64,000 nucleotides of DNA, taken from assembly GCA_035384565.1 (NCBI GenBank), contig DAOOIT010000010.1, forward strand, positions 57,333-121,332, in the 5' to 3' direction. The stretch's first letter is position 1, and the number at the start of each line of letters is the position of its first letter. The position numbers and the translations under genes are program-made. The notes under the pieces were generated by a model. That model was not told the origin of the DNA, ran no database searches, and worked only from the letters and a program-made list of their open reading frames with translations. The stretch comes from Planctomycetota bacterium. Lineage in GTDB: Bacteria; Planctomycetota; PUPC01; DSUN01. Below, piece after piece: positions 41,965-51,500 of the stretch.

Positions 41965-43095
41965 TCACCCAACCTCGGCCGCCAGCACCTGGAGACGGCC
42001 GTCCACGGTGTCGTTGAAGAGCAGCCAGCGGCTGTCGGCCGAGAAGTCGCAGTTCACCTGCTGGCCGCGGAAGAGAAGATAAGGGGTGTGGATGGTGGCG
42101 AGGGGCTGAAGTTCGATGCGGGGCTCGCTGGTCGAAAACGGGGCCGCATAGGCGAAGGAGTGGCCCAGCGTGCCCTCGCCGCACACGGCGCGCCCGTCGC
42201 GCGAGACGTAGAGGTGGGTGTGGTAGCAGTTCAGCGGCTCGGAGAGGTAGACCTCGCGGCCCTCCAGGTCGGCGATGCCGAGGCGGGTGGCGACGGCCTC
42301 GGGTGCCAGCTCGGCCCAGGGCAGGTCGTGCAGTGTCGGGTCGTCGCGCCGGTCCTGATAGGTGTAGCCGATGAGGGATGGGTCGGCCCACCAGAACTCG
42401 TGGGTGATCATCTCGCCGTAGGCCTGGGGGCGGATGGCGCGCGGCTCGGGGCGGACGGTGCGGACGGTCCAGATGCGCTGACCCGTGGCTTCGAACATGT
42501 CGTGGCAATAGCGCACGAGCGTGGGGTCGGCCGGCGAGGTGTCAATGTGCTGGAAGCCCACGTCGGTCGTCTCGACAAGCTTCGTGAGGGCGCCTGAAGC
42601 CACGTTCCACCCCCAGATGCGGCCGTGGCGCTTGCGGGCGAAGAAGCGCCAGAAATACTCGGCGTCCTGGGCGATGGGCAGAGCGAGCTTCTCCTCCTCG
42701 ACGATCTCGACGAGGATGACGGTTCGCCCGTCGCACGTGATGTCGGCGATGGAGCCGGGCGCGTCGTCGGGCACGCGGGCGAGGCGCTCGGCCTCGCCAT
42801 CGGGGAGAAACGCCGTCCATACCTCGCGGCCCGACGTGAACCACGCCCTGCCGCTGGCGGGGAGATGCTTGAGATAGGCGAGGGGCGGGCCGATGCGGAT
42901 GGGGCGCAGTTCGGCCGTGTCGGGGTGCAGCGCGGCGAGATGGCCGCCCTCGTGGCGCGCGTGGATCAGCATCCAGCCGTCGGGCAGGTGCTTGGGCATA
43001 CGGAAGTAGGGCACGGCGGCGCCCTCGGGCATCGCCGTGAGCTGCCGCACCGTGCGGCCCGTGTGCTCGTCTACCCAGGTTCGAATTGCGTTCAT
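41965..43095 (-). CDS. Oligogalacturonate-lyase-like beta-propeller protein (PL22 type)
   Basis: 376 aa, no signal peptide. The protein is made of repeated beta-propeller blades and contains the PL22-like segment G-E-M-I-T-H-E-F-W-W-A-D and the His-rich S-E-P-L-N-C-Y-H-T-H, plus N-C-D-F-S-A-D-S-R-W-L-L-F at the end, which match oligogalacturonate lyases. Those enzymes split unsaturated digalacturonates from pectin in the cytoplasm with Mn. Its ATG overlaps the uvrA stop by 4 nt (ATGA), so it is translated from the uvrA transcript; the pairing looks accidental rather than functional. Confidence 0.75.
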   Translation of the reverse strand: MNAIRTWVDEHTGRTVRQLTAMPEGAAVPYFRMPKHLPDGWMLIHARHEGGHLAALHPDTAELRPIRIGPPLAYLKHLPASGRAWFTSGREVWTAFLPDGEAERLARVPDDAPGSIADITCDGRTVILVEIVEEEKLALPIAQDAEYFWRFFARKRHGRIWGWNVASGALTKLVETTDVGFQHIDTSPADPTLVRYCHDMFEATGQRIWTVRTVRPEPRAIRPQAYGEMITHEFWWADPSLIGYTYQDRRDDPTLHDLPWAELAPEAVATRLGIADLEGREVYLSEPLNCYHTHLYVSRDGRAVCGEGTLGHSFAYAAPFSTSEPRIELQPLATIHTPYLLFRGQQVNCDFSADSRWLLFNDTVDGRLQVLAAEVG

Positions 43096-45917
43096 TGCCG
43101 CTCCTGCTCTCGGAGTCGCGTTCGGAGGAATCGCCCCGTCACCGAGCGCTCGCAGGCCGCGATGGCAGCGGGCGGGCCTTCGGCAACGAGTTCGCCGCCG
43201 GCCTCCCCGCCGCCGGGGCCGAGGTCAATCACCCAGTCGGCCTGGGCGATGACGTCGAGGTTGTGCTCGACGATGAGGACGGAATGCCCGCCGTCCACGA
43301 GGCGCTGAAGAACGGACATGAGGACTTGAACATCCGACATGTGTAGGCCGACGGTTGGCTCGTTGAGGATGAGAAGGGTGTGATTTGTGATGCGTGATCC
43401 GTGAGAGGAGAAAGCCCCAGAGATGTAAGCGGCGAGTTTGAGGCGCTGGAGTTCGCCGCCGCTGAGGGTGGCCGTGCTCTGGCCGAGACGCAGATAGCCG
43501 AGGCCCACCTCGGCCAGCGGGCGCAACTTGGCGACGAGGCGCGGCGTGTCCGCGTAGAACCCCAGGGCCTCGGCGATGGTCATGTCGAGGACGTCGAGAA
43601 TGGTGCGGCCGCGGTCGGTGACCTCGAGCACCCGCTTCTGGAACCGCTTGCCGCCGCAGGCATCGCAGGTCACCGTCACGTCGGCCAGGAAGTGCATGTC
43701 CACCGTCTGCGTGCCCATGCCCTGGCAGCTCTCGCAGCGGCCGCCGGGCACGTTGAACGAGAACTGGGCCGCCGTAATGCCGAGCGTGCGGGCGCGACGC
43801 GTGGCCGCGAAGGCCCGGCGGATGTCGTCGTAGGCCTTGGTGTAGGTGACGGCGTTGGAGCGGGCCGAGCGGCCGAGCGGCCTCTGGTCCACCAGCACCA
43901 TGTCCTTCACCTGCTCGAGGCCGCGGAGGCTCCTGCACTTGCCCGGCTCGACGCCTGTCTCGCCCCGCGCCGCCCGCCAGTGGGCGTAGAGGGTGCCGTT
44001 GACGAGGGTGGACTTGCCGGCTCCCGACACGCCGGTGACGCAGGCGAGGACGCCGAGGGGGATCCTGACATCGAGCTTCTTGAGATTGTGCTGCTCGGCG
44101 CCGCGTAGGGTGATGAAGCTCCTGGGCTTCCGCGCGCGGCAGGGCCATTCGGCGGCACGGCGCTGGCGGAGGCAGTCGGCGGTGTTGCCTCGGCCGTGGC
44201 GGAGCAGCTCCTGGGGCGCGCCCTCGAAGACCACGCGCCCGCCGTGCTCGCCGGCGCCGGGGCCGAGGTCGAGCACGTGGTCGGCGCCCAGGATCACCTC
44301 GGGCTCGTGCTCCACGCAGACCACGGTGTTGCCCTTGCCCGTCAGCGCCCGGAGGATGGCGAGCAGGCGCTGCGTATCCGCGGCGTGGAGGCCCACGGTC
44401 GGCTCGTCCAGCACATAGAGCGTGTTCGTGAGGGCGCTGCCCAGGGCCGAGGCGAGGCCGATGCGCTGCGCCTCGCCGCCGCTCAGCGTGCGCGTCTCGC
44501 GGCTGAGCGTGAGGTAGGACAGGCCCACGTCCTCCAGGTACTGGAGGCGTCCGCGCACCTCGTGCAGCAGGCCGCGCGCCGCCTCGGCGTCGGCAGGCGT
44601 CAGGGCGAGCGCATCGAGGAACCGATGCAACTCGGGCACCGGCAGGGCGAGAAGCTCCGGAAACGACCGCCCGCCCACTTTCACCCACTGTGCATCGGGC
44701 TTGAGCCGCGCCCCGCCGCACGTCTTGCAGGGCGTGTAGCGGCGGTAGCGGGCGATGAGGATGCGGTTCTGGATCTTGTACTTCCTGCCCTCCAGCCAGC
44801 GGAAGAAGCCCTGGATGCCGCAGAAATCCTCGTCGCCGCCGCCCGGCTTCCCCTCGATGACCCAACGCTTCTGCTCCGCCGTGAGGTCGCGGTAGGGCAC
44901 ATCGGTGGGGATGCCGTCCTCCGCCGCACACTCGAGCATCCACTCGGTCATCATCTTGAGCACGGGCGTGGCCCACAGCGCCACGGCATAGCCGGCCAGC
45001 GTCTTCGAGGGGTCGGGGATGATCTTGCCGAGGTCGAGCGTCCCCTCCTTGCCGAAGCCCTCGCAGGTCGGGCACGCGCCGATGCCGCTGTTGAACGAGA
45101 ACATCTCGGGCTGCGGCTCGCGGAACTCGCGCCCGCACGACCGGCACACCAGGCCCGCGAAGAAGTGGTGCCGTTCCCCCGGCCGTCCGTCGGGGCCGAG
45201 CGTCAACACCACCGCGCCCCGCGAGCCGATACGGAATGCCATCTCCACTGAATCCGCCGCCCGGCCCATCCGCTCCGCGCTCTTCGCCAGACGGTCCACC
45301 ACCACCTCCAGGCAATTGCCCACTTGCGGCTTGCCACCTGCGATCTCAGAACCCGCAAGGTCCACCACCTCGCCATCCAGCAGGACGCGATGAAAGCCCG
45401 CCGACGCCAGATGCTCGCGCAGGAACTCGAACCGCCGCTCCGACTCCACCGCGATCGGCGCAAGCACCAGAAACCGCGTGCCCTCCGCCAGACCCTCGAT
45501 GAACCGCACCGCCGTCTGCGGGCTGTGCTTCTCGGCCTCCACGCCGCACTCCGGACACACCGTGCGCCCGACGTTCGCGAACAGCAGCCGGAGGAAATCA
45601 TTGATCTCCGTCGCCGTGCCCACCGTCGAGCGCGGGTTCGTCACCTGATTGCGCTGCTCCAGCGCAATGCTCGGCAGCACCCCGCGGATCGAATCCACCG
45701 GCGGCCGCGGCATCCGCTCCAGGAACTGCCGCGCGTAGGCCGACATGGACTCGACGTACAGCCGCTGCCCCTCGGCGTACAGCGTGTCGAACGCCAGCGA
45801 CGACTTCCCGGACCCCGACACCCCCGTCACCACCGTGAGCCGGCCGTGGGGGATCGACACGTCAATGGCCTGGAGGTTATTGGTCCGCGCCCCGCGGACC
45901 ACGATTTCCCGCAGCAT
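43092..45917 (-). CDS. uvrA: Excinuclease ABC subunit A
   Basis: 941 aa, the usual UvrA length. It scans DNA for bulky damage and loads UvrB. The first ATPase half has Walker A V-S-G-S-G-K-S-S and L-Y-V-L-D-E-P-T-V-G-L-H. Zinc modules are present: C-P-E-C-G, C-R-S-C-G with C-P-T-C, C-K-T-C-G, and C-E-S-C-Q with C-D-A-C-G. The signature L-S-G-G-E-(A/L)-Q-R occurs in both halves. In the second half Walker B reads L-L-I-L-N-E-P-T (N852) where Asp is expected, and just before it a short extra stretch (H-G-S-R-I-T-N-H-T) is encoded by GTGAT-type repeats. It may therefore be a UvrA paralog with altered ATP use in site II. Confidence 0.92.
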   Translation of the reverse strand: MLREIVVRGARTNNLQAIDVSIPHGRLTVVTGVSGSGKSSLAFDTLYAEGQRLYVESMSAYARQFLERMPRPPVDSIRGVLPSIALEQRNQVTNPRSTVGTATEINDFLRLLFANVGRTVCPECGVEAEKHSPQTAVRFIEGLAEGTRFLVLAPIAVESERRFEFLREHLASAGFHRVLLDGEVVDLAGSEIAGGKPQVGNCLEVVVDRLAKSAERMGRAADSVEMAFRIGSRGAVVLTLGPDGRPGERHHFFAGLVCRSCGREFREPQPEMFSFNSGIGACPTCEGFGKEGTLDLGKIIPDPSKTLAGYAVALWATPVLKMMTEWMLECAAEDGIPTDVPYRDLTAEQKRWVIEGKPGGGDEDFCGIQGFFRWLEGRKYKIQNRILIARYRRYTPCKTCGGARLKPDAQWVKVGGRSFPELLALPVPELHRFLDALALTPADAEAARGLLHEVRGRLQYLEDVGLSYLTLSRETRTLSGGEAQRIGLASALGSALTNTLYVLDEPTVGLHAADTQRLLAILRALTGKGNTVVCVEHEPEVILGADHVLDLGPGAGEHGGRVVFEGAPQELLRHGRGNTADCLRQRRAAEWPCRARKPRSFITLRGAEQHNLKKLDVRIPLGVLACVTGVSGAGKSTLVNGTLYAHWRAARGETGVEPGKCRSLRGLEQVKDMVLVDQRPLGRSARSNAVTYTKAYDDIRRAFAATRRARTLGITAAQFSFNVPGGRCESCQGMGTQTVDMHFLADVTVTCDACGGKRFQKRVLEVTDRGRTILDVLDMTIAEALGFYADTPRLVAKLRPLAEVGLGYLRLGQSTATLSGGELQRLKLAAYISGAFSSHGSRITNHTLLILNEPTVGLHMSDVQVLMSVLQRLVDGGHSVLIVEHNLDVIAQADWVIDLGPGGGEAGGELVAEGPPAAIAACERSVTGRFLRTRLREQERQ
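43380..43404. repeat. GTGAT tandem repeat inside uvrA
   Basis: GTGATTTGTGATGCGTGATCC followed by GTGA (plus strand) is three to four imperfect 8-nt units. It encodes G-S-R-I-T-N-H in the minus strand and keeps the frame. Confidence 0.6.
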
Positions 45918-46799
45918 GCCCGGATTCTACCAGAAGCCTCGCTCACGGCCAAGCCGTCCGGGGAAGCGGCCGGGCGGCCCCGCCCACTCCCGACCCGGGC
46001 TAGGGCAAACATACGCCACAGGTTGGGCACGCCGCCGGACCACACCACAATATCCCAGAGTCTCCCAGAGTCTCCCAGACTTCCCGGTTCATGGGGGAGG
46101 TCCGCGCCACTGGCCGATCAGCCCCCGCCTTGACATACCCGCTTAATGCTGACCAGGATGTCACGGTCAGCCTGCGGGCCTGCGGTGGGGGCCTGCCTGC
46201 GGTGCCAGGCACGAATGGCGTGAAGTTAAGGTGCCAAGGGCATTTCAGCCCGCCGCACGGCGGGCGGCAGGTGGTAGCCACGGGCTGACGGCCGTGGCTA
46301 CTCCCTATTTGCCTTCTTGGGCTTATCTTCACGCCATCCGTGCCAGACACCGCATGAAGACCCGCGGGCGGTGGCCGAGGAAGCGGCGCGGCCGGCGGCC
46401 TCGCTCGCCCCCGTCTGCGTCGTCGGTCGCCCGCGCTTCGTCCGCAGGATGCAGACCCGCTTCGGCCTCAACCGATCCGGGGTTCAGAGGATACCTTGCC
46501 TGTTTCCTGCGTAACGGCCATGCGCCTGTCGGGTTGTTCTCAGCCCGCGTTCCCTGCCTTCGCGGACCTTCTCGACGATCTCCTCGGTGGTCAACCGGGC
46601 GTTGATTCCCTCCACATGCAACGGGAATGGCCGCCTGAGAAGGCGGAGAGTGGATATGGTGGACACGGTGGACTGGGTGGACGGGCAAGGGCCAGAGCGC
46701 CTTGCTCGCTGTCCACAGTGTCCACCGTGTCCATACTGTCCATCGCGTATTGGTACCCTGGGGCCGGGGGCAGGCGCAACCGGCCCCGGGGCACGTCCC
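45918..46799. other. 882-nt gap with tandem and inverted repeats
   Basis: No gene is supported. It holds a 10-nt tandem repeat TCTCCCAGAG (46051-46080, about 3 copies), an 18-bp inverted repeat GGCACGAATGGCGTGAAG (46208-46225) / CTTCACGCCATCCGTGCC (46327-46344), a hairpin CCGCC/GGCGG near 46632-46648, and a 23-bp inverted repeat of TGGAC/GTCCA units (46660-46682 and 46711-46733). Confidence 0.7.
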
Positions 46800-47909
46800 T
46801 CAGTCGGGAAGCCGACACAGCCACTTCCCCCGCAGGCCGGCGGGTTCGTGGAAGACACCCAGGATTCGCTTGGCCCGGGCGAGGACGTTGCGGCCGTAGC
46901 CTTCCCTGCTCGCCGCTTCCTCGATGTCGGCGGAGGGCACCGGCCCGTCCTTGAGCACGGCCCGCAGCCAGCCGACGCACTGCTGGTCGCGCTGGCGCGG
47001 CACGGGGCTGGCCGTGCTGGCGGCGAGCAGGGCCATGGGAATCGGCTCGGGCTCCCAGATGATGGCGGGCTGCTTGGGATTGAGGGGGTTGGGGCCGATG
47101 CGGTAGGCGTGGGCGTGCAAGGCGGGCGAGAGGTTGCACTTGAGGGGCACGAAATACGTCCGATCCGGCTCGTCGAGGTCGGGCCACAGGGTCCACACGG
47201 CCCGGCTGGCCGCCACGAGGGCGAGGCTGCCCATGGCCCGGTAGAGCGGAGCCGCCCCGCTCGCCTTCGTCAGGTGCGTGAGGGCCAGGACGGCGAAGCC
47301 CAGGCGCTCGGCCATTTCCTGGAGTGTGGCCAGGAGCGCCCGCAAGGCGGAGTTGCTGTTGGCCGTGCCCGTGGCCAGGAAGGCCATGAGGGGGTCAAGG
47401 ACGACGAGGCGCACGTCGGGCGTGTCCTCGACGGCCTGCTCGAGGGTCGGCAGGTCGCCGGGGAGCTGGAAGCCCTTGCGGAGGCCGCCCTCGAAAAGGC
47501 CCCGCAGGGAGCGGATGCGGCGCACGTCGGCCCCCAGGGCCTCGAGGCGCGGGCGGACCGTGTCGGCCACGTCGTCCTCCGCGCTGAGCAGGAGGGTGGA
47601 GGAGGGGGGGAGCGGGTTCGGCTGGCCGTCGGGCCAGGGCGCGCCGAGCGACAGGCGGGCCGCCAGGTCGAGCGCGAGCAGGCTCTTGCCGCGGCCCGGG
47701 TCGCCCACGAGCAACGATAGCTTGCCGATGGGGAACTTGTGGGGCCAGAGCCAGCGGACGTCGCCCGTGGGGACGCTGCCGACCTCAACCAGCGACGTGC
47801 GGCTCCGCTCCGGACCCGTGTTGATGCGGAATCGGAGGGTCTCCGGCGCCTGCGGCCGGGCCGCCTGCCGCCCCATCGCGATCACGGCCTGAATCCTCGT
47901 GTCGGACAT
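46800..47909 (-). CDS. RepA/RecA-like AAA ATPase
   Basis: 369 aa. Walker A is G-D-P-G-R-G-K-S (69-76) in a leader L-S-L-L-V-G-D; Walker B is R-L-V-V-L-D-P-L-M-A-F-L (about 162-173), with T-H-L-T-K as sensor region. This is the AAA_25 / RepA hexameric-helicase-like ATPase type found in plasmid and phage replication modules and in many Planctomycetes genomes beside small zinc-binding genes. A C-terminal winged-helix-like domain (D-I-E-E-A-A-S-R-E-G-Y-G) follows. ATG 47909 has GGAG upstream; it overlaps the previous frame by 125 nt. Confidence 0.8.
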   Translation of the reverse strand: MSDTRIQAVIAMGRQAARPQAPETLRFRINTGPERSRTSLVEVGSVPTGDVRWLWPHKFPIGKLSLLVGDPGRGKSLLALDLAARLSLGAPWPDGQPNPLPPSSTLLLSAEDDVADTVRPRLEALGADVRRIRSLRGLFEGGLRKGFQLPGDLPTLEQAVEDTPDVRLVVLDPLMAFLATGTANSNSALRALLATLQEMAERLGFAVLALTHLTKASGAAPLYRAMGSLALVAASRAVWTLWPDLDEPDRTYFVPLKCNLSPALHAHAYRIGPNPLNPKQPAIIWEPEPIPMALLAASTASPVPRQRDQQCVGWLRAVLKDGPVPSADIEEAASREGYGRNVLARAKRILGVFHEPAGLRGKWLCRLPD

Positions 47910-48111
47910 AGCCCAACTCCTTACTGATGAGGGACATGAACCCGGCGACTTCCCGCAACGCCTCGGCCACCTGCACCAGGGCGAGGTGGTTGATGGCGAC
48001 GCCGCAGGTCTCGAACTGCCCGCTCCACAGGCGGCAGCTCTCACGGATGCATTCTCGTTTCTTGAACGGGCAGAGCCTGCTTACCGTCACCACGATCTCA
48101 GTTTCGGGCAT
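47785..48111 (-). CDS. Small Cys-rich protein upstream of the AAA ATPase
   Basis: 108 aa beginning MPETEIVVTVSRLCPFKKRE. Cysteines C14, C21, C26 and C36 (C-P-F-K-K-R-E-C, E-S-C-R-L-W, T-C-G) could bind a metal, and a helical part follows. GGAG lies before ATG 48111. The last 40 residues overlap the ATPase gene out of frame and are Gly/Ala-rich, so the true end may be decided by that overlap. The pair would be co-translated from the strong promoter at 48418-48446. Confidence 0.6.
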   Translation of the reverse strand: MPETEIVVTVSRLCPFKKRECIRESCRLWSGQFETCGVAINHLALVQVAEALREVAGFMSLISKELGYVRHEDSGRDRDGAAGGPAAGAGDPPIPHQHGSGAEPHVAG

Positions 48112-48528
48112 GCCTCTTTCTCCTTTGCTGGCAGGGGGTGGTGCTACAAGGCTTGGCCCCGAAGGCATTTTCTTTCGGACGGGGCCGGCGTGAAGGCGCC
48201 CGCTCGTGGTGCGGGTTTGCGCCCGTATGCATACGGCCTGAAGGCCGCACTACGAGCCAAGCTACCGAGTGCCGGCAGCCCGTAATCCGCTGATATGTCG
48301 TGACTTGCGGAGAAGGGTGAGGGTGCAGCGGCCGTCTACCGACAGCCGTTGGGCCAGCGTGTCCGCGGCTGACCCTTTGGCCAGGCGATGAGCGATTCAG
48401 CGCCCGACCACGAGTTTAGTATACCACAGCTTTTCTAGTGTGTCAAGTCCAGCACTCAACTTTTTTGCGCGGGCATGACCTCCCGCGGGTTGGCACCCGC
48501 GCGAGGCTGGCTGGCGGAGGTCAGGGGC
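48112..48528. other. Long leader region and promoter upstream of the ATPase operon
   Basis: About 300 nt separate the promoter from ATG 48111 and hold no clear gene. On the minus strand an open stretch translates as A-H-R-L-A-K-G-S-A-A-D-T-L-A-Q-R-L-S-V but has no start codon after its upstream stop. GC-rich stems (for example around GCATACGGCC) suggest a structured leader. Confidence 0.55.
48418..48446 (-). promoter_or_regulatory. Near-consensus promoter of the ATPase operon
   Basis: Minus strand TTGACA (48441-48446), 17-nt spacer, TATACT (48418-48423): the best sigma70 match in the window, in a locally AT-rich stretch. Confidence 0.8.
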
Positions 48529-51500
48529 CTATGGCTGGCGCTGGCGGATGCGCTCGAGGATCTTCTCGACCTCGGCCTTCTCGGGGAGGTCGGGGTCGAG
48601 GCGGAGCGCCAGGAGCAGATGGCGCGCGGCGCTGGCGCGCAGGTTGCGCTTGAAGTAGATCATGCCCAGGTGGTAGTGCACCTCGGCGCTGCCGGGCATG
48701 CCGTCGGCGGCCTGGCGGGCGAGCTCGAGGGCCTTGTCGTAGCGCTCGGTGATGTAGAAGACCCAGCCCAGGGTGTCGCGGATGGCGGCGCCGGCCGCGC
48801 TGTCGAGGTCGGTGAGGTTGGCGGCCTTGGTGGCCAGCTCCTCGGCGGCCTTGAGGTCCTTGGTCTCCACGGCGTAGAGCCAGGCGAGGTTGTTGAGGGC
48901 GATGGGGTTGTTGCCGTCCTGCTTGAGGATGCGCTTGTAGAGCTCGATGGCTTCGGGGACCTTCTTCTGGCGCTGGAGGACGGTGGCGAGGCTGAGCTGG
49001 AGGCCGACGTCGTCGCGCTTTCTGTTCAGGAGGGTGCGGAAGATGGAGGCGGCGGCTTCGAGGTTGTTGCCCTGGATGTGATGGCTGGCCAGGCGCAGGA
49101 GGGCGGGCTCGTAGTCGGGGGCGGCCTGGACCATGCGCTGGTAGGTTTCGATGCACTTGGGGCTGTCGCCCATCCGCTCGTAGATGCTGGCGAGGAGGTG
49201 GAGGACGGCGAGGTTGTTGGGCAGGTCCTTGAGGAGTCTGTTGTAGGCGTCGCGCGCGAGGGTGAGCCAGTTGGCGTCGGCGTAGAGGGCGGCCTGGTTG
49301 AGCGCGTTGGCGGTGAGGCGCGCGGCGTCGCCGCCGGCCGAGAGGGTGTCGGCCAGTTTGCGATAGGCGGCCTGGACGTCGGGGCCGAGTTCCGCCTCGT
49401 CGAGCGCTTTGCGGGCCTCGGCCGGCTTGCCGGCGGCCAGGCAGGCGTTGGCGAAGAGCGAGGAGAGGCGCGCGTTCTTGGGAGCGAGGCGCAGGGCCGT
49501 TTGGAAGGTTTCGACGGCGTCGATCAGGCGGCCCTTGAGCTGGAGGACCGTGCCGCGCAGGACCAGGAACATGAGGTCGTTCTCGCGGGCCTGGAGGGCG
49601 CGGTCGGCGATGTCGAGGGCGGTGTCGAGGTTGTCCTTGTGCACGTAGAGGGCGGCGAGGTCCAGAGCGCCGGGGGCGGTGGGCCCGGCGGCGCGGACAA
49701 GGATCTCGAGCTCGACCTGGGCCTTGTCAATCTCGCCCAGGCGCTTGTAGAAGGCGATGAGCGAGGCGCGGGCGGGGGCGAGGTCGGGCGACTGCTTGAT
49801 CAGGTCGGTGAGCTGGTCAATGGCGGGTTGGCGCTGGCCGGCCTCGAAGAGCGACTGGGCGATGCCGATGCGGGCGCGGTAGTCGTTGGGCCGGTCCTTG
49901 AGCATGCGGGTGTATTCGGCGATGGCCTCGTCGTACTTTTTCTGGATGAAGCGGATGGCCGCGATCTCGAACCGCACGTCCACGTCGGAGGGGTTGACTT
50001 CGGCGGCCTGCTCGCAGTATTCGAGTGCGAGGTCGAGGCGGTTGGTGTCGCGGTAGGCGCGCGAGAGGGCGAGGAGGGCGGGGGAGTAGGTGGCGTCAAT
50101 GGCGAGGGCCTCGCGGAAGTGCTCGATGGCCTCGCGCAGGTTGCCCTTGAGGCGGAGGGCCTCGCCGAGGCCCATGTGGGCGGGGATGCTCTTGGGGCTG
50201 GCGGCCACGGCCTCGCGGTAGCGGCTGATGGCGCGGTCGGTCTTGCCGTCGAGGAGGTCGAGCTCGGCGAGCTGGAGGTAGGGCAGGTCGCCCTTGGGCA
50301 CGGCCTTGCTCTCGGCGATGCGGGAGAGGGTGGCGCGGGCCTCCTCGAGCTTCTTCTCGGCGAGCTGGCAGGAGGCGAGGAGGGCCAGGGCGCGGGGGTT
50401 GTTCTCCTCGATCTTCAGCGCCCGATGGGCCTGCTGGGTGGCGAGGTCCACCTGGGTGGTGCGCAGGAAATAGGCGCCGAGCTGGAGCACGGGCTCGACA
50501 GCCTTGGGGTCGATCTCGGCCGCCAGCTCGAATTGCTTCCGCGCCTCCTGGAACTGGCCGATCTCGATGAGACGCTTGCCGAGGCGCACGCGGTGGCGAT
50601 AGTCCTTCTGCGCGACGTCGACGAGTTTGCGGAGGGTGGCGATCTCCTTCTCGGGCCGGCCGGTGGCCAGGTAGACGTTGGCGAGCACGGTGTAGGCGAA
50701 GGTGTTGTCGGGGGCGAGCTTGACGAGGAGGTTGCAGTTCTCCTCGGCCTGGTCGTGCCAGCCGTGCGCGCCGTAGAAGATGATGCGGGTGAGCGCGTCG
50801 GACACGGCGCGCGAGCGGGCCTTGTCCTCGGCGAAGTTCTCGAGGAAGCTCACGTAGGCGTCGCGGATGACCTCGGGCAGGTAGGTGGCCTGGCGCAGCA
50901 GGGTGCGCGCGTTGGTCACGTCGCCCTGGCCGAGGTAGATGTTGAGGGTCTGGAGGGCGATGAGCGGGTCCTGGGGCTTCTGGGCGTCGGCCTGGGAGAT
51001 GCTGGCGAGGGCGGCGCGGTGGTCGCCGCGGAGCTGGAGCGCCGCCGCGGCGCCGGCGAGCGACGAGGGCGGCGCGATGTCGTTCTGCACGGCCTTCTCG
51101 AAGAGCTTCACGGCCTCCTCGTAGCGGCCCAGGTACACCTGGATGATGGCGGCCTCGTAGGCCGCGGCCAGTTTGGGGTCCTCCTTGAGCGCCGTCTCGA
51201 ACTCGGCCAGGGCGCCCGCCCAGTTCTGGTCGGCAATGTAGAGGCGGGCCAGGAACACGCGCGCGTCGAGGGCCTTCGCGTTGAGGCTGAGGGCCGCCTT
51301 GGCGGCCTCGACGGCCCGCTCCTTCTCGCCCTTGGCCAGGTGCAGCTCGGCCATGGCCAGGTGCACGTTGGCGCGCTCGGATTCGTTCTTGAGGAGCTGG
51401 GTGAGCTCGGCCTCGGCCTTGTCGAACTTGCGCTGGGCGAGGTAGAGCTTGGCCAGGCTGTAGCGCGGCTTGGTCTGGGTGGGGTCCTCCTCGATGCAGC

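Noticed and set aside
48112..48410. An HTH-like open stretch (H-R-L-A-K-G-S-A-A-D-T-L-A-Q-R-L) in the ATPase leader, minus strand
   Set aside because: No start codon lies between its upstream stop and the stretch, so it cannot be called a gene.
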